In this document: positions 28,572-41,239 of the stretch, one piece after another
Numbering within the stretch: position 1 is the first letter of the stretch
How the letters are laid out: each line of letters begins with the position of its first letter
Assembly (NCBI GenBank): GCA_039654915.1
Contig: CM077597.1
Location: forward strand, 77,316,001-77,380,000
Direction: 5' to 3'
From: Aquilaria yunnanensis
Taxonomy: Eukaryota; Streptophyta; Magnoliopsida; Malvales; Thymelaeaceae
DNA length: 64,000 bases
Program-made: the position numbers and the translations under genes
Notes under the pieces: model-generated
What the model saw: the letters and a program-made list of their open reading frames with translations, nothing else
Told to the model about the DNA's origin: nothing
The model's database searches: none

Positions 28572-31120
28572 TGTGACGAGTCTTCCAGTCAACGACGGGT
28601 TTTAACCAAGTACATATTTTTTTTAAGTGTTTTTAATTAAGTACCACAAATTAGCACCTTGTTAAGCAAGAAAGACATGCTTAGTTAAGTAAATAAGTTC
28701 CTAAGTGTGGTTTGGCACCTAAAAGTGAAAAACAGGCAAAATGGTAACTTTGACCAAAGTGAATAATATGAATATAATTTTGATGAAATTAGGGTCATGT
28801 AAGGAATTTTGCCTAATTAAGTCAAGACCATTAGTTATCCTAGCTATTAGAACCATCTTTGAAGGAAAAGAGTAAAAAGTTGCACTAAGTGCTCAATTGA
28901 GGTATTTATGTCTTAAGTGGCTTAAGTGTCCAAGAGGCTAAGTGTAGGAAGCTTTTGGGCATCCTTTAGGACCAAGGAGGGGTGGTTTTGGGTGAATGTT
29001 TGGTGACTAAATTGAAAAAAAGGAAAACTTGAGGGTTAAGGAGCAAGAAAACAAGAAGTATGTTTTAGTGTGGTGGTTAGGATATTTTGGCCTAGTTGAC
29101 TTCCTTTACCCATTTGTGTCCTTCCCAAAATTTGTAGCACCTTCTAGAAATTTCGATTGAGTTTGAAGACCTCAAGATTATTACAAAAAGCGTCAACCTC
29201 CTTTTTGGTGTTCTTGCTTCACTCTAGCTCTTTGATGCTTGTTCTGGACTTAAAACCTAAGGTAAGCTTCTTGGTTTTATTTGGACTAGTTCTAAGTTGT
29301 TTGTGTAGCTAGAAATGGTATTGATTTGAGGTTCTTGGTGCCATATCATGCTAGTTTTAGGATTAGAACTCAATAGAGCTTGGTTGAGCTTAAGTGAGCT
29401 TGTTCTTCAATTCTTGCTTTGTGGCTGAATTTGAGGTAGGGGTTCAAGTTAATCTTGCTCAAATAATGCATAGAAATGTAGTGTTATGTGTGAGAATGAA
29501 GTAGAAATAAGACCCATGTGAATTAGACTTAGGATGGGAAAGTTTGAGCAAGTTTCGTGCAACTTAGCACGCTATCACGCAATGCTGTAATGCATTGGCG
29601 ACACCATTTGGTGACACGTCACCAATGAGACGCGTCACTGTTAGGCATCATGATTCCAGAGCATTGATGCCTTTGGCGACGCGTCACCAATGGCGTCACC
29701 AAGGCATTGGTCCTTCAAGCTCGGGGCATCCTAAGAATGCCTCACATTCTCAGTTATCATCCCTAGGCTAATTCAGGGCATTCCGTAGCCTTGGTTGGGT
29801 CTTAGACTCATTCCCAAGTTAAGAATTATGGATTATTTAAGAGGTAGCTAAGTATTGTGGTTAAGGCATAGCTAAGTAGAGTGGCTAAGGGCTAAAAGTG
29901 CTCAAGTTGTCAAGAGGGCACGAAAGGGGTTTAGGTCAGTTTCAGAGGCTACATTGGCCTGGAAGAGAAATGTCTCAAACCTAAGGGAATTGAATAAGAA
30001 ACCTAAGAAGACCCCAACCAAACCATTTGGTTTGGTGTGTGAGCGACTAAGGAGCTCTAAGCTAAGCTCCAAGAGCTTAGCAAGTTAAACCAGATAAGCT
30101 GGCTACCCTGCACAATAAATTGAGGGTAAGACAGGTAAGTTTTGAGAGGAAGTGACAACCTACTCTAGGACCAATAAGTGGGACTTATGGAAGGTTAAGT
30201 ATTTGGGATAGAAGGGCTAGTATCTCAAGTACTTTCGCCGTTTGAGCTCACGACAAATACAGGGCACTTAGCATGTAAGAAGCCCTAAGGATTGTGTGAA
30301 TTACATATCATGCCTTCACGCATTGCATATCTTCTATGTTGTGGTCTTGAGTTGCTTGCTGGTTGATTACTTGATTATTTGTTCGTCATGTTTGCATGCT
30401 TGCTTGCTTCTTTACAGGTACCCCAAGGGACCCTTACTGAGTACATTCATATACTCACTTCCTTAAGTTTGTTATGCAGGTTCTAATACCAGGCCTAACA
30501 ACTAATGGATAGTTGTGGGCTAAGCTTCCTCTTTTTACAGGTACTTTTTCTTTAGAATCCTTGTGATTCTAAGTTTACTTGTGGGCTAAGCTATGCACTA
30601 AGTTTTGTGCCTTTACAGTGTAGAGGCTAAGTGGTGCATAAAGACTAAGGAAGGGCTTGCACTTGGAGCTTTGATAGCTCAAAGGTGGGGCTCAAGTAAA
30701 GGATCTTAGTTAGGTTTTTGTCTCGTGTATATAATACCTTATGTACTAAAGTATTGCCTCTATTAGGATACATTGTGCTGTAAAACCATTGAGTAACCTT
30801 TTGGGTGCATGCTAGTGATGTTAAGTGTTCACAAAACTATTACTTGAAGTCGAAGGAACTAGTATTTTATTGTCTTGGCACAGTTCAAGTATGTTTTAAA
30901 TGAAATGCTTGAGCAATTTTTTTCAATAGTTTACTTATTTGTTCGCATTGCCAAGATGAAAGCATTCATATCTTTTGCAGGGTAGGCAAAGAAACTAGTC
31001 ACACGTAAATTGTTTTAATATTACTTATGAGTAATGGTTAGCTAATAGTAACTAAGAAGGATTCACAGTCCCTAAGAGCCTATAAACCAAGTAACTCGGG
31101 GCACTGGGACCTCATCCCGT
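28572..31120 (+). repeat. Left copy of the long noncoding LTR-like repeat
   Basis: It has no ORF above background. Shared landmarks with the right copy: TTAAGCAAG near 28660, AATGCATAGAAATGTAGTG near 29466, clustered ACGT/CGCG-core palindromes at about 29592-29712, and CCTTACTGAGTAC with ATACTCAC near 30430. The end is uncertain. A sequence weakly resembling an initiator-Met primer site (TGGTACCAAATGCTAAG, about 31119) might mark the LTR/interior border. Confidence 0.5.
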
Positions 31121-31776
31121 GGTACCAAATGCTAAGTTAGAATCGAGCAAACTGAGATTCCTAAGAAGGCCAACGGTGTGGCATAAGTTGTAGGACACAA
31201 TGTGTACCTAAGTGTAAGAGCTAAGAGAGGACCATGAAAGGTTGAACGTCAAGAGTCCTAAGGGCTTCCTAAGAAAAGTTAAGAAGGTCCGTGGAGCATA
31301 AGAAACTCAATGCCAAAAATACAACTAAAACAGCCAAGTAATCGAGTTAAGGCCTAAGGGTCACGATAGTAACATGTTGGGCAGTATGGGGTATTTAAAG
31401 CACCTAATCAAGTTAATCAATGGTGCTAAGGATTGCTCTTTAGTAATTTAAAGAGAGCTAAGAAAAGGCTATAATGGCCTAGAACACTCTGCCGCTAGAG
31501 GAGGCCGAGTTGATTAAGGAATGACTCATAGGTAATAAGGAGTGTAGGAACATGCTAAGGGTGTCTTAAGAGTTAAAAGCCAAGAAATGGCTAAGTGACT
31601 AAGAGTAGTCAAGGACCTAAGCATGTTAATGATTACCTAGAGAAGTCAAGTGTAGATGAGTTAGGTAGTTTGTGGAACACCAAAGGGCACCCGAAGAATG
31701 TAAAGTCTTTGTGAACTAAGGCGCCTATACCATGGCAAGGCTGACAAGTTTATGAGTGCCTAAAGTGGCTAAGGAA
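31121..31776 (+). other. Noncoding interior of the old element, left part
   Basis: It is rich in CTAAG/TAAGG words and free of long ORFs or recognisable gag/pol motifs. It is interrupted at 31777 by element E, and the last five bases AGGAA are the left target duplication of E. Continuation is at 41986. Confidence 0.5.
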
Positions 31777-32551
31777 TGATAGCCGAAGTGCTATCACCCC
31801 TTTAACCTGTGAACTTCAGCCAGATACCACGCTCGGGAAAATAGTGCGTCGCCTTCGTCGGAAAAGCGGCCAAACCACCTTTGGGGGAGAAGGACCAGCC
31901 ACCTTCGGCAGGAGAAAATCGCCCCACATGAGGAGCTTCAATGCTAAGGAAACTCCCGAACTACTGAGACGACTTCGAGAGAAGGGCCCTTATTCCGAAG
32001 GGTGACTTCAACTAAAGGGGACCTCGGGAGTACGGCAGAAGCATTTAAGGAGCCTCTGACATGTCGCCCGCACACGCTATAAGCTGCCCTGATATGCGAT
32101 CTGACACGTCGACGCCGCCTACGTCTTGTCATGTAGGGCTATTCTTGCCCTAGCCCATCGCCCGAGGAGCCTACAGGCGGCTAGAGGCCCCCATGCCCAA
32201 AAGTACAGATTACATCCGACCGAACATGTGTCGCAATCTGAACGGACTACATTCTCCGTTATATACTAAGGAAATGGCCTTAGCAGGGGATCTCTCCTCC
32301 TAAAAAAAAAAAAAAACACGTAAGCAGGCAAGAACCTTTGGCCTCCATTACTCTCTCTCTCCACTTCCAAAAATATTGACTTGGGCGTCGAAGACTCCTC
32401 CCCGGAGAAAGACTCCGGGGACCTTTTAACCCCTGGTTTCTGAGTGTTTCAGATAGGTCCTCCTGGGAAATCTCCACTTCAGACGTTCTCCCTCACTGGA
32501 AGCTCCTCCTAGTCTCACCATGTCACGCAACGAAGATGTTGCAGGGCATCA
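31777..32551 (+). repeat. 5' LTR of element E
   Basis: A 775-bp LTR, TGATAGCC to GGGCATCA. The G-box position reads CATGTG (mutated), the TATA box is TTATATAC near 32260, and the U5 stem TCCCCGG/CCGGGGA is preserved near 32398-32421. An intact primer-binding site, TGGCGCCGTCTGTGGGAA, follows at 32554-32571. Its first bases match those of tRNA-Asp-primed plant Ty3 elements, though the full tRNA is not certain. Confidence 0.93.
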
Positions 32552-35500
32552 TTTGGCGCCGTCTGTGGGAACCCAACCGCAGGTCGCCGTCGTTGAAACT
32601 TGGTGTTCTAAGGACAAGGGACTTTCGAAGTCCCCGTCCGCGCCAGAAGTTCAACTGGCAACCGAATAAATTGCAGTAGGGATTTCCTTGCCTGAGGATG
32701 AACGTCCTCTGACTATTACCATGGGCTTCCTGCGCGAGTTCAAACGCTCTATCATGGCCAAAATGACGCAGCAGTTAGACCGAAGATGGCCACAGCCAAC
32801 TCTGGGTCAAACGCCCTCTTCATCAGTACCTCGCTGGGAGAAGAGTCCCAGATCAACTCACCGGAGTTCGGGAAGTGGGGATCAACGTGATGAGTCCTCA
32901 ACGGAAAATATACCATTTTGGGCACGACCTACGGGAGAAATGGGGCCAAGGCAACCCAAAACTCCCCACCGAATGAGCTCTTCACCTGAAGAAAAGTAGC
33001 CATCTCCTCAGTGCCGAAGTCACTCCCCAAAAAGGAGATGGCAGTCTCCGTTCCCAGAGGCCTATAGACAGCAGGAAGAAGAGCCCAGTGCCACACTCCT
33101 TATGGAAAAAATCCTAAAGAGGCTAGAAATAGTCGAGAGGCAGGTAGCTCGGAAGGCCCTCTAGGCTAGGTTGTCAGAAACCTTCAATGGAGACGAATCA
33201 CCATTCACCCGAGCAGTGGACGAAGCACCTATGCCAAGTGACTTTCATGTACCTCAGTTAGAGACCTACGATGGCCGAACTGACCCCCAGGCTCATCTGA
33301 CCAAATACAAGCGCAGCATGGTTTTGCACGGTGCTGATGATGCCACTTTGTGCAAGTGCTTCGAGGTCACCCTTGCTGGGCCAGCAACGGCATGGTACAA
33401 CTCACTGGCTCCTGGAACCATCATGGAGTTCCAAGAGTTATCTACTGCCTTCACGCAGCAGTTCATCGGGAGCCGGCCAATGGCGAAGATGCCAGTCCAA
33501 ATGTTTGACATAGCGCAGAGAAATGGAGAAACCATTCGCGACTATGTCGAAAGGTTCAACCGGGAAGCCTTAAGTGTCCCAGACTTCAGGCCAGAAATAT
33601 GCATCCTGGCCATGACACGAGGACTTCGGAGAGACTTTCAGCTGTTCTATGAATTCTCCAAAGATCCCCCCAATAAACTCTGTGAATTTTACCGAATGGC
33701 CGAGCAGCACATGATTACTGAAGAACAGAGAATGGGAGGCCCAAAACCTGATCATATTCACACCGAGGGGTCGAGCCAGCAAACTCGCTACCCAACTGAA
33801 CCAGAGGGACGACCTCGGAAGCTTAAGGGAAGGAAACCACTGGCTTTCACTCCCCTGAACACCACAAGGATGAACATCCTCATGGCGATGGAAAGGCAGG
33901 GAACTCAGATCCAACGACCGAAGGCCATGACCTCGGACAACAAAAAGAACATGAAAAAGTTCTGCCAGTTCCATCGGGATCACGGGCAAGATACCGAGGA
34001 CTGCTTCCAACTAAGGAAATACATAGAATCACTGATAAAGCAAGGTCAGCTCCGACGTTACCTACGGATGCCCTCCCCAAAGGGAAGAAGAGAAAATGAG
34101 GGAAAATGAGATGACGAAGAGTATGACTCTGACAGGCGCCGGAACCGAAGTCCAAAAACGCGTCCGCCACCCCCGGTAGGAGTGATACAAATGATCACAA
34201 CAGGACTGCCATCAGCAGAAAGGAAAAGAAAAGCCAGAGAGATTTCAGTGATGGAATATGGGAACACATAAAAAAAGCTTGTTCGGAAAAATGGGTCCGT
34301 TGTCATATTTCCTCATGATGATCCACTGCTGATTATGGCGAGGATAGGAAGCTGGGATGTCAAGAGAATACTGCTTGATGATGGTTTAAACGCGGACGTC
34401 CTATTCTCACACCTGCTACCGAGTTTGGGTATTTCAAGGAACGACCTCAAGACCGTCACATCTCCTACTTTTGGAGTGGGACCGTCTGAACTCCCCGTCC
34501 TCGGCTGGATTAATCTTCCTCTGATGCTGAGGGGAACTTCAATAAACAACAAAGATGAGCTGTTTGCCTCTGTAATGACAAGGTTCATCATCATAGATGT
34601 TCCTTCGTCATATAACGCCATTCTTGGGAGGCAAACGCAAGGGAACCTCCACATCCGCCCAGATGTAAAGTACCTAACTGTCAGCTTCGCCACCAAGGAT
34701 GGAGATGCTGAGATCTTCATCGACCTGGGGGAGGAGAGGATGGTATTCGTTAAGGCGAGGAAAACCCCGATGACAAACTGCGCGCAGACTACGGAAACAA
34801 AGGCCGTACTAGCAGACGGGTCAAAAAGAGAAGGAACAGAAAATTCTGAAAGAATAGAAACGGAAGACATAGAGCTTTTCCCAGGCCGGAATACCCGTAT
34901 AGGGAAAAAATTGGCCGAAGGTGACAAGGAAAAACTTGTTTGCCTACTAATGAATAAAGACCTATTTGCCTACTCGCCGAAAGACATCCTCGGGGTAGAC
35001 CCTCGCATAATACAGCATAGCCTTAAAGTGAACCCAGAAGCAAAGCCTGTCCGCCAAAAAAAATGAAGCCTCTCGACACACAAGAGCAACTTCGTCAAAA
35101 CCGAAGTCCAGCACTTGATAGATGCGGGCATAATCATGGAGGTCAAATACCCCGAATGGCTAAGTAATGTGGTTATTGCCACAAAAGAAGGGAGCGACAA
35201 GCTCCAAATGTGCATCGACTTCCGAAATGTAAATGATGCTTGCCTTAAGGATTTGTATCCTCTCCTGCCAATAGATCAGTTGGTAGACTCGACCGCTGAA
35301 TATGGACTTCTGAGCTTCCTCGACGCCTTCAATGGGTATCATCAAATTAGGATGGACCGCGAAGATGAGGAAAAAATCACCTTCATCACCGAAGTCGGTA
35401 CATATTGCTACGTCAGAATGCCCTTCGGGCTTAAGAATGCAGGAGCTACCTACCAGAGGCTAATGAACAAGGTCTTCAACGATCAAATAGGGAGGAACAT

Positions 35501-38192
35501 GGAAGTCTATGTTGATGACATGATAGTCAAGAGCAAATTGCCTGGCAGTCATATTGCAGATTTGGAGGAAACTTTCCATCAACTTAGAGCATTCGGAATT
35601 CGTCTCAATCCCGAAAAATGCGTCTTTGGCGTAAGTTCGGGCAAGTTCCTCGGATTTATGGTCTCAGAAAGAGGTATCGATGCCAACCCGAAAAAAGTCA
35701 AAGTGCTACTTGAATTCCAAACTCCTGTTACAACAAAGGATTTGCAAAGGCTCACTGGCAGAATAACGTCCCTTAGCAGATTCATTTCCAGGTATGGGGA
35801 TCGCTGCCGGGCATTCTTTAAGGTCCTCACTAAGGCAGCAAAAAATGGTGGCAACCTCGGAAACGATGACCATCCTTGGAACCAGGATTGCCAAAAGGCC
35901 TGGGAAGAGCTCAAAGTTTATCTAGCTCGTCAACCCACTCTTCGGCAACCACGAGATTGCTAGGGGCTTTGTCTTAATCCACTTGGTGAAGTAATCTATT
36001 GCCATTACACAGAACTTCACTCATCCAAGGACCATTGGGAGAGGACTGATGAGGTCGAACCCCAAAAAGTGAAGTGGCAAGGGTAACTAACCGAAGTTAT
36101 TACTTTGAAGGTACACTTTAGATAGGTGCGTGCCTTTGACACTTATCACATCACTTCACGAACTGCTGTGCATCATTCCTTAGAGTGGGCCAAAAAAATC
36201 CTTGCCAAAGTACTATTATGGCAAGGGCAACGGTACTGACGTCAGACCCGCAGACTCCTTCGTGAACTTCTTTTTAGAAGACTGCGTCCGTATTTTCAAG
36301 CTCACCCCATTATTATCCGAAGTAACCTACCTTTTCGGGATGTCATGAAGAGAGTAGACCATTTAGGAAGGCTTTCCAAGTGGTGCATAGAGCTCAGCGA
36401 GTATGATATTACTTATGAGCCAAGGAAAGCAATAAAAGCCCAAGCTCTAGCAGACTTCATTGCTGAAGTACCCGTTACCGAAGGTGATCAATCGGACCTC
36501 AGCAAAAGTGAGCCAGAATGGACTCTGTTTGTAGATGGGGCATCCAGCTCCAAACACCAGGGAGCTGGAGTAATTATTCGCGGTCCCGAAGGTTTGGAAG
36601 TCATGAAAGCCATCAAATTTGGGTTTAACGTCACCAACAATGTGGTAGAATATGAAGCTCTTATAGCAAGGTTACGCCTGGCTAGAAAGATTGGTGTAAG
36701 AAGCCTAAAAGCCCACAGCGATTCCCAGCTAGTGGTGCGGCAGATGGCAGGGGATTATAGCACGAAGGATCCGACTTTGGAAAAATATCACGAGTTCGTA
36801 TCAAAGCTCATCCAGGAGTTCGACGCAATACATATTGAAAATGTACCTCGCCGAGACAATGCCGAAGCGGACAGCTTGGCCAAATCAAAAAGGTTCACCG
36901 AGGTGTTGAGCCATTCGAGCATAGCAACACTAAGCATAGCAACCTCGTATGAGGGGTGGAAAGATCCTATAAATAGGTATTTTACAACCGCAGAGCTTCC
37001 CGATAATCTTCACGAAGCGGCGAAAGTGTGAAGATGTTCTGGACGATATTTCATAATTGGGGAAGAATTATACCGACAGGGGTATGCGAGTCCACTACAA
37101 AGGTGTGTCAGCGAAGAGGACATTAGGATGGTTCTTGAAGAAGTCCACGAGGGGTTTTGTGGTTCCCACATCGGAATTGACGCCTTGGCGGGAGTAATAC
37201 TTCGCCAAGGGTACTTCTGGCCCGCCCTAAGAAAGGACACAAGGCAGTTTGTCCAAAAATGTGACGATTGCCAAAGACATGCCAGCATACAAAGGCTGCC
37301 ATCGAAATTAATAACCTCGGAAGACTACCCTTGTCCCTTTGCAGTTTGGGGCATAGACCTCATCGGGCCACTCCCGACAGCACCTAGAGGAGTGAAGTTC
37401 TGCGTAGTGGCAGTGGATTACTTCACTAAATGGGTCGAGGCAGAACCCCTAGCAACCATTTCGGCAAAGGATATACAAAAATTCATTTGGAAGAACATTA
37501 TATGCAGATTCGGCATACCGAGGGTGATAGTGGCCGATAATGGTTCCCAATTCACGGACAAGGGATTCCAAGAATTCGTCACCAACCTCGGGATCAAAAT
37601 GCACATCACCCCGGTAGCTCATCCCCAGAGCAACGGACAAGTAGAGGTATCCAACAAGACCAAAAAAGAAGGTCTAAAAAAGAGGTTGGGGGAAGCAAAG
37701 GGAAAATGGCCAGGAAAACTTCCTAGTGTGCTATGGAGTTATCGGACGACGACCCGAAGGGCCACGGGTGAGACACCTTTTTCACTCATCTTCGGCACAG
37801 AGGCTATTATCCCTATCGAGGTAGTACAGCCATCAATCAGAATACAAGTGTTCGACGAATGAGGGAACGGCCTCGGATTGAGAACTAAGCTCGACCTAAT
37901 TGACGAACACAGAGAGGTGGCTGAACTCAGAATGAAGGCCTTTTAGCAAAGAGTGGCCACAGTCGTGAACTTACGCGTTTGGCCAAAAGGAATAAGGAAA
38001 GGGGACCTCGTTCTCCGAAACACCGAGTTCCAACCCCGAAGGCCGTCCTATGGGCTACTTCGGGTGAACTGGGAAGGGCCTTACTTGGTCCTTGACGAAG
38101 TCCGAAATGGAGTCTATAAGCTTGGCGACGCTAAAGGTGGAGAATTAAAAAATACATGGAATTCGGATGCCTTGAAGAAATTCTATACTTAG
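32520..38192 (+). pseudogene. gag-pol of element E, broken and patched
   Basis: The frame begins with an ATG at 32520 inside the LTR, runs through the PBS, and stops at about 32668 (CAA to TAA). Gag core is open at 33171-34109 with zinc motif CQFHRDHGQDTEDC. Protease and RT start are at 34335-35066 (LLDDGLNADVLF, with the active-site serine changed to leucine). RT is at 35115-35963 with YVDD. An inverted foreign segment replaces the first RNase H at about 35960-36275. The second RNase H (36345-37031) and integrase (37128-37862, with VADNGSQF and VEVSNKT) follow. The C-terminus (37953-38192) ends in KFYT. Several stops are CAG/CGA to TAG/TGA or TGG to TAG. Confidence 0.9.
35960..36275 (-). pseudogene. 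Inverted integrase fragment of a related Tat element patched into element E
   Basis: On the minus strand this roughly 316-bp segment encodes EEVHEGVCGSD, a zinc-domain segment (QQFVK-stop-CDKCQRHAP), then after a frameshift FDLISPLP and IDYFTKWIK, the first half of a Tat-type integrase. It replaces about 225 bp of the E first RNase H coding sequence (homology stops at TLRQPR and resumes at LRPYFQ). It diverges from the E integrase, so it is not a simple inversion of E itself. Confidence 0.8.
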
Positions 38193-38633
38193 AATTTTGG
38201 TAAGAAATTGTACAAGTTAGAAAAAGTTTCTAAGTACAAAAATTTTCTTCCACCAAAGAACTCTCGTCGAACAAGGCTTAAGCAAGAAGCGTGCGAAATT
38301 TACTTATTCCCTCTGAAGTTGATTGGATTATTTTCCCAAAAAGTAAGTTCATCACAAGTAGGCCCAAAAGTAGGCCAAATTTTTGCTTAAGGGAATTCGT
38401 CAAAAGTGAACGTTTTTTCGAAGACGTCTAAAAAAGCAAGCAAAACGTATTTTCTGAAGTCCATTGACCGAAAGTGGTCGGGGTAACTGGGAAATAAAAT
38501 TTATTGCTCAAAGACTTAGCCAAATTCTGGAAGAAGGAAAAATTTCATTAAAAAAGGCCTTATTACAAGGAGAAGGTTACAAGAAGAAAGATTACAAAGA
38601 AGAAAAAAAAAAAAGGCAAAGGCCCTAAGACAT
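38193..38633. repeat. Spacer between pol and antisense gene of element E
   Basis: This 441-bp spacer has no ORF. Only one degenerate unit of the family palindrome is recognisable (GACCGAAAGTGGTCGGGG, about 38467), where both arms have changed together and pairing is partly kept. The rest is A-rich. Confidence 0.5.
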
Positions 38634-40500
38634 CTAAGGGATCTCGGTGCCATGGGATGCTCCAGCTCCTGTGTCTTTAGCCGCCGCCTTCAGTGCCGGA
38701 TGAGGGGCAAATGGCAGGTTGAGGAGCTCAATTTTTGGCCAAGTCCATCGAGGCCCCTTGGGAATGTCCAGGGCATCCAAAAAGAAAAGGTCGAGATTTG
38801 GGTATTTCTTCAGAACTTGATGCCGAGCCAGACAGAAACCGTCCTGGAAGGCAACCTTGGTCGCCTGGACGGCCTTGTCTTTCTCGAGCGACAAGTCTTC
38901 TACTTCGTTCTGGAGATCAGCAACCTCCTTCTTCAGTGCCTTCACGTTCTTCTTCTTCGGTTCCTTCTTCAGAGAGTCGACCTCGGCTGAAGCTCGGTGT
39001 TATCAACGAGCGCCTTCGCCAGGAGAGCAGAGTCTTCCTCTTTTCCCTTTTGATAGGCCTTGTTGGCCGAAGTTAGGCTCACTACCTTCGCGCCGAGGTC
39101 GGACATCTTCTGGGAAAAATCCTTTAAGAGCTCTTCTTGGCCCTTCAAGAATTCCTGCCGAAGTTTGGCAACCTCCTCCTTGGCTATCCGGCTCAACTCT
39201 GCATTTTTAACAACAGAGTTGGCGCAGAAGACCTTGGCCTTCTCCAAACGATCTTCGGTCCAGGTTCGGACCGATGCTTGCTTTGCCGCCCAAGCCCGAA
39301 GGTATCCACTATACCCCAGGAGCTGCAAAAAAGGAGAAGATACTTAGTCAAATATGCATAAGGAAAGCCAAGTACTTAGAAAAATGGGGAGAAAAAATAA
39401 AGGGCCTAAAGAAGTACCTGGGTAGCATGCTCATACATTTTTTAGGCGAGGGTCTCCTCGTTGGCGCACTTTTCAGCAACCGCTTTGAAGGAAGCCTGGG
39501 TGAGTACGCCCTTCGCCATTTGAGGAGCCATTTGCTGGCAGTCCTCGGAGAACAAGTTCATGTCCTCCGTGGAAGACCAGAAAGGCTCCCTTGGAACCTT
39601 GTCCTTTAGGATGTGGGAATCCGGAAGAGCCCGCCTTCGGGCATGGTCCACCATCCAAGATGAGGGCTCCAGTTCTCCTGCAAAGATAAAGTACAAGTCT
39701 CGTTAAGACAAAGTCTCTTAGTCATATATCAACAAAGATTAAGGGTAAAAGTGTCTAAGGGACAAACCTGGCGCAACCTCAGCGACGTCGTCGTCGGAGT
39801 CCCTAACCTCTTCCACCTCGGCAGGGACGTGTTTGCCCTTGCTTCTTCGGTGCTCTACAAGCTCCTCAGTAGAAGGGTAGGCTGTCGAATAGCCCAAAAG
39901 ATCTGCCGAGGTGGCGGGACTCCGAGAAACCACACTGGTGGCCACATTGGTCGGTAGGACGGCTGGGACTTCAGGTTTGCCACTTTCAGGAAGAAGAACT
40001 TCCTTTGCCACCCTCACCAGCTATTTTTGGTAGCGAAGGTGAACATGTATTTTTTGCTCCCAGATCCCTGGGTAGCATGAAATAAAAGCCACCCTTCGGG
40101 ACCGGATAGAGCTTGTAACACTGCATGAACAGGATGAAGTGGGGTTCTATTCCGAATACCCCACACATGTAGAGGAATGCGTTAAAATAACAGTATGAGT
40201 TCGGAGGAAGCTGATTCACGGCTATGCCATGAAATTGGCAAAAGTCGCAAATCATCCTCGATGGAGGAAATCGAAGTTCGGCCTTTAGTTGGGCTCAGAA
40301 AATGGTAACCTCGTCATCTCGGCTCATAAAACTATAATGACCGAGACGAGATGACGAGATGACAACCAAATTTCTCTGAAGTGGAGCAACAAGGGTGAGA
40401 CATGAAAGGTTGCCAGCTCTCGGGGATGGGTTCAACAGACATAAGGGGCATGGGTTCGATAGACATAAAGGGGATGCGTTCGACAGGCATAAGGGGGATG
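38634..40500 (-). pseudogene. Antisense gene of element E, rearranged
   Basis: Exon 4 is 39322-38634 (689 nt, frameshifted near 38985) with the coiled coil and FQDGFCLARHQVLKKYPNLD. Exon 3 is around 39680-39420. A deletion has fused the middle of exon 1 (after DSWRGW-equivalent sequence, near 40010) directly to exon 2, removing the last third of exon 1 and intron 1. The N-terminus near 40260-40380 is also scrambled. The leader encodes three copies of an 8-residue repeat (PLMSVEPI-like; 24-bp period at 40430, 40454 and 40478) not present in other copies. Confidence 0.78.
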
Positions 40501-41239
40501 GGTGAAGACATGATTGGCAAAAAGGTGACTTCGGGTAGAAAATCGAGGGACTTCAGGAAGAAGAAAAATGAATTCAGGAAGCTAGAAAAAGAAAAAAATG
40601 AAGAAACCGAAGGACCCTTAGAATCAAAACCCACCAAAAGTTTTACCGAAATCAGGGTTTGAAGACGCCGTCGTGAATGGTGGCCGGAAATTGCCTCGCT
40701 GTTAGTATCGCAGTGAAAAGAGAGGGGAAAGCACGAAAATAGATGAGAGCAAAGCAAAGGAAAAAAGAGAGCAAATGAGGATTATGACGGAAGGAGGTTT
40801 ATATAGACCGAGGAAGGGTAGCTGAATCGCTATCATAATTGCTCCGTGAAGGCGAACCGTCACCATAATTGCCCCCCGTGCGCAAAAAGACACGGCTGGT
40901 GTAACTGACGTGACCGCCCCCAAGCATCGCGCGCCACGTGTCATCCAACGCGAGAAATTAGGACACGCTTTCTGACACACCAAAGAACCCAGGCATGTCG
41001 CTCTAGACTGACATGCCTGGTTATGAGATGCGACGGTCCAATGACCTGTAGCAGAAAAAGTACAGAGATTAGGGCACCTTAAGAACACCAAAGGGCAGAC
41101 AGTGACACCTGGCCAGATAGGGCGTGTCTTCGGGCAACGAAGTGTCTTTTTCACAAGCGTCATACCCTGAGTCTTGAAAGGCGCCCCCAGAAGGTTTACA
41201 AGCCGAAGTCTCCACTTTGGCTTTCCGATGAGAGGCATG
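40501..41239 (-). promoter_or_regulatory. Promoter region of the element E antisense gene
   Basis: A TATATAAA-type box on the minus strand (about 40797-40806) and a perfect G-box CACGTG at 40935-40940 sit in the same order and context as in A and C. The polypurine tract at the right end is degraded (GAGAGGCATG). No coding sequence is seen. Confidence 0.55.

Noticed and set aside
31119..31136. Initiator-Met tRNA primer-binding site of the old noncoding element
   Set aside because: Similarity to the usual TGGTATCAGAGC is only partial and no LTR end with CA precedes it. It is mentioned only as a possibility in the feature list.
28572..31776. Host gene with introns in the AT-rich noncoding stretch
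   Set aside because: I found no open frames with coding character. The same sequence recurs at 42777-57692, so it is a repeat. Acceptor-like TTTACAGG words are part of the LTR-like sequence.
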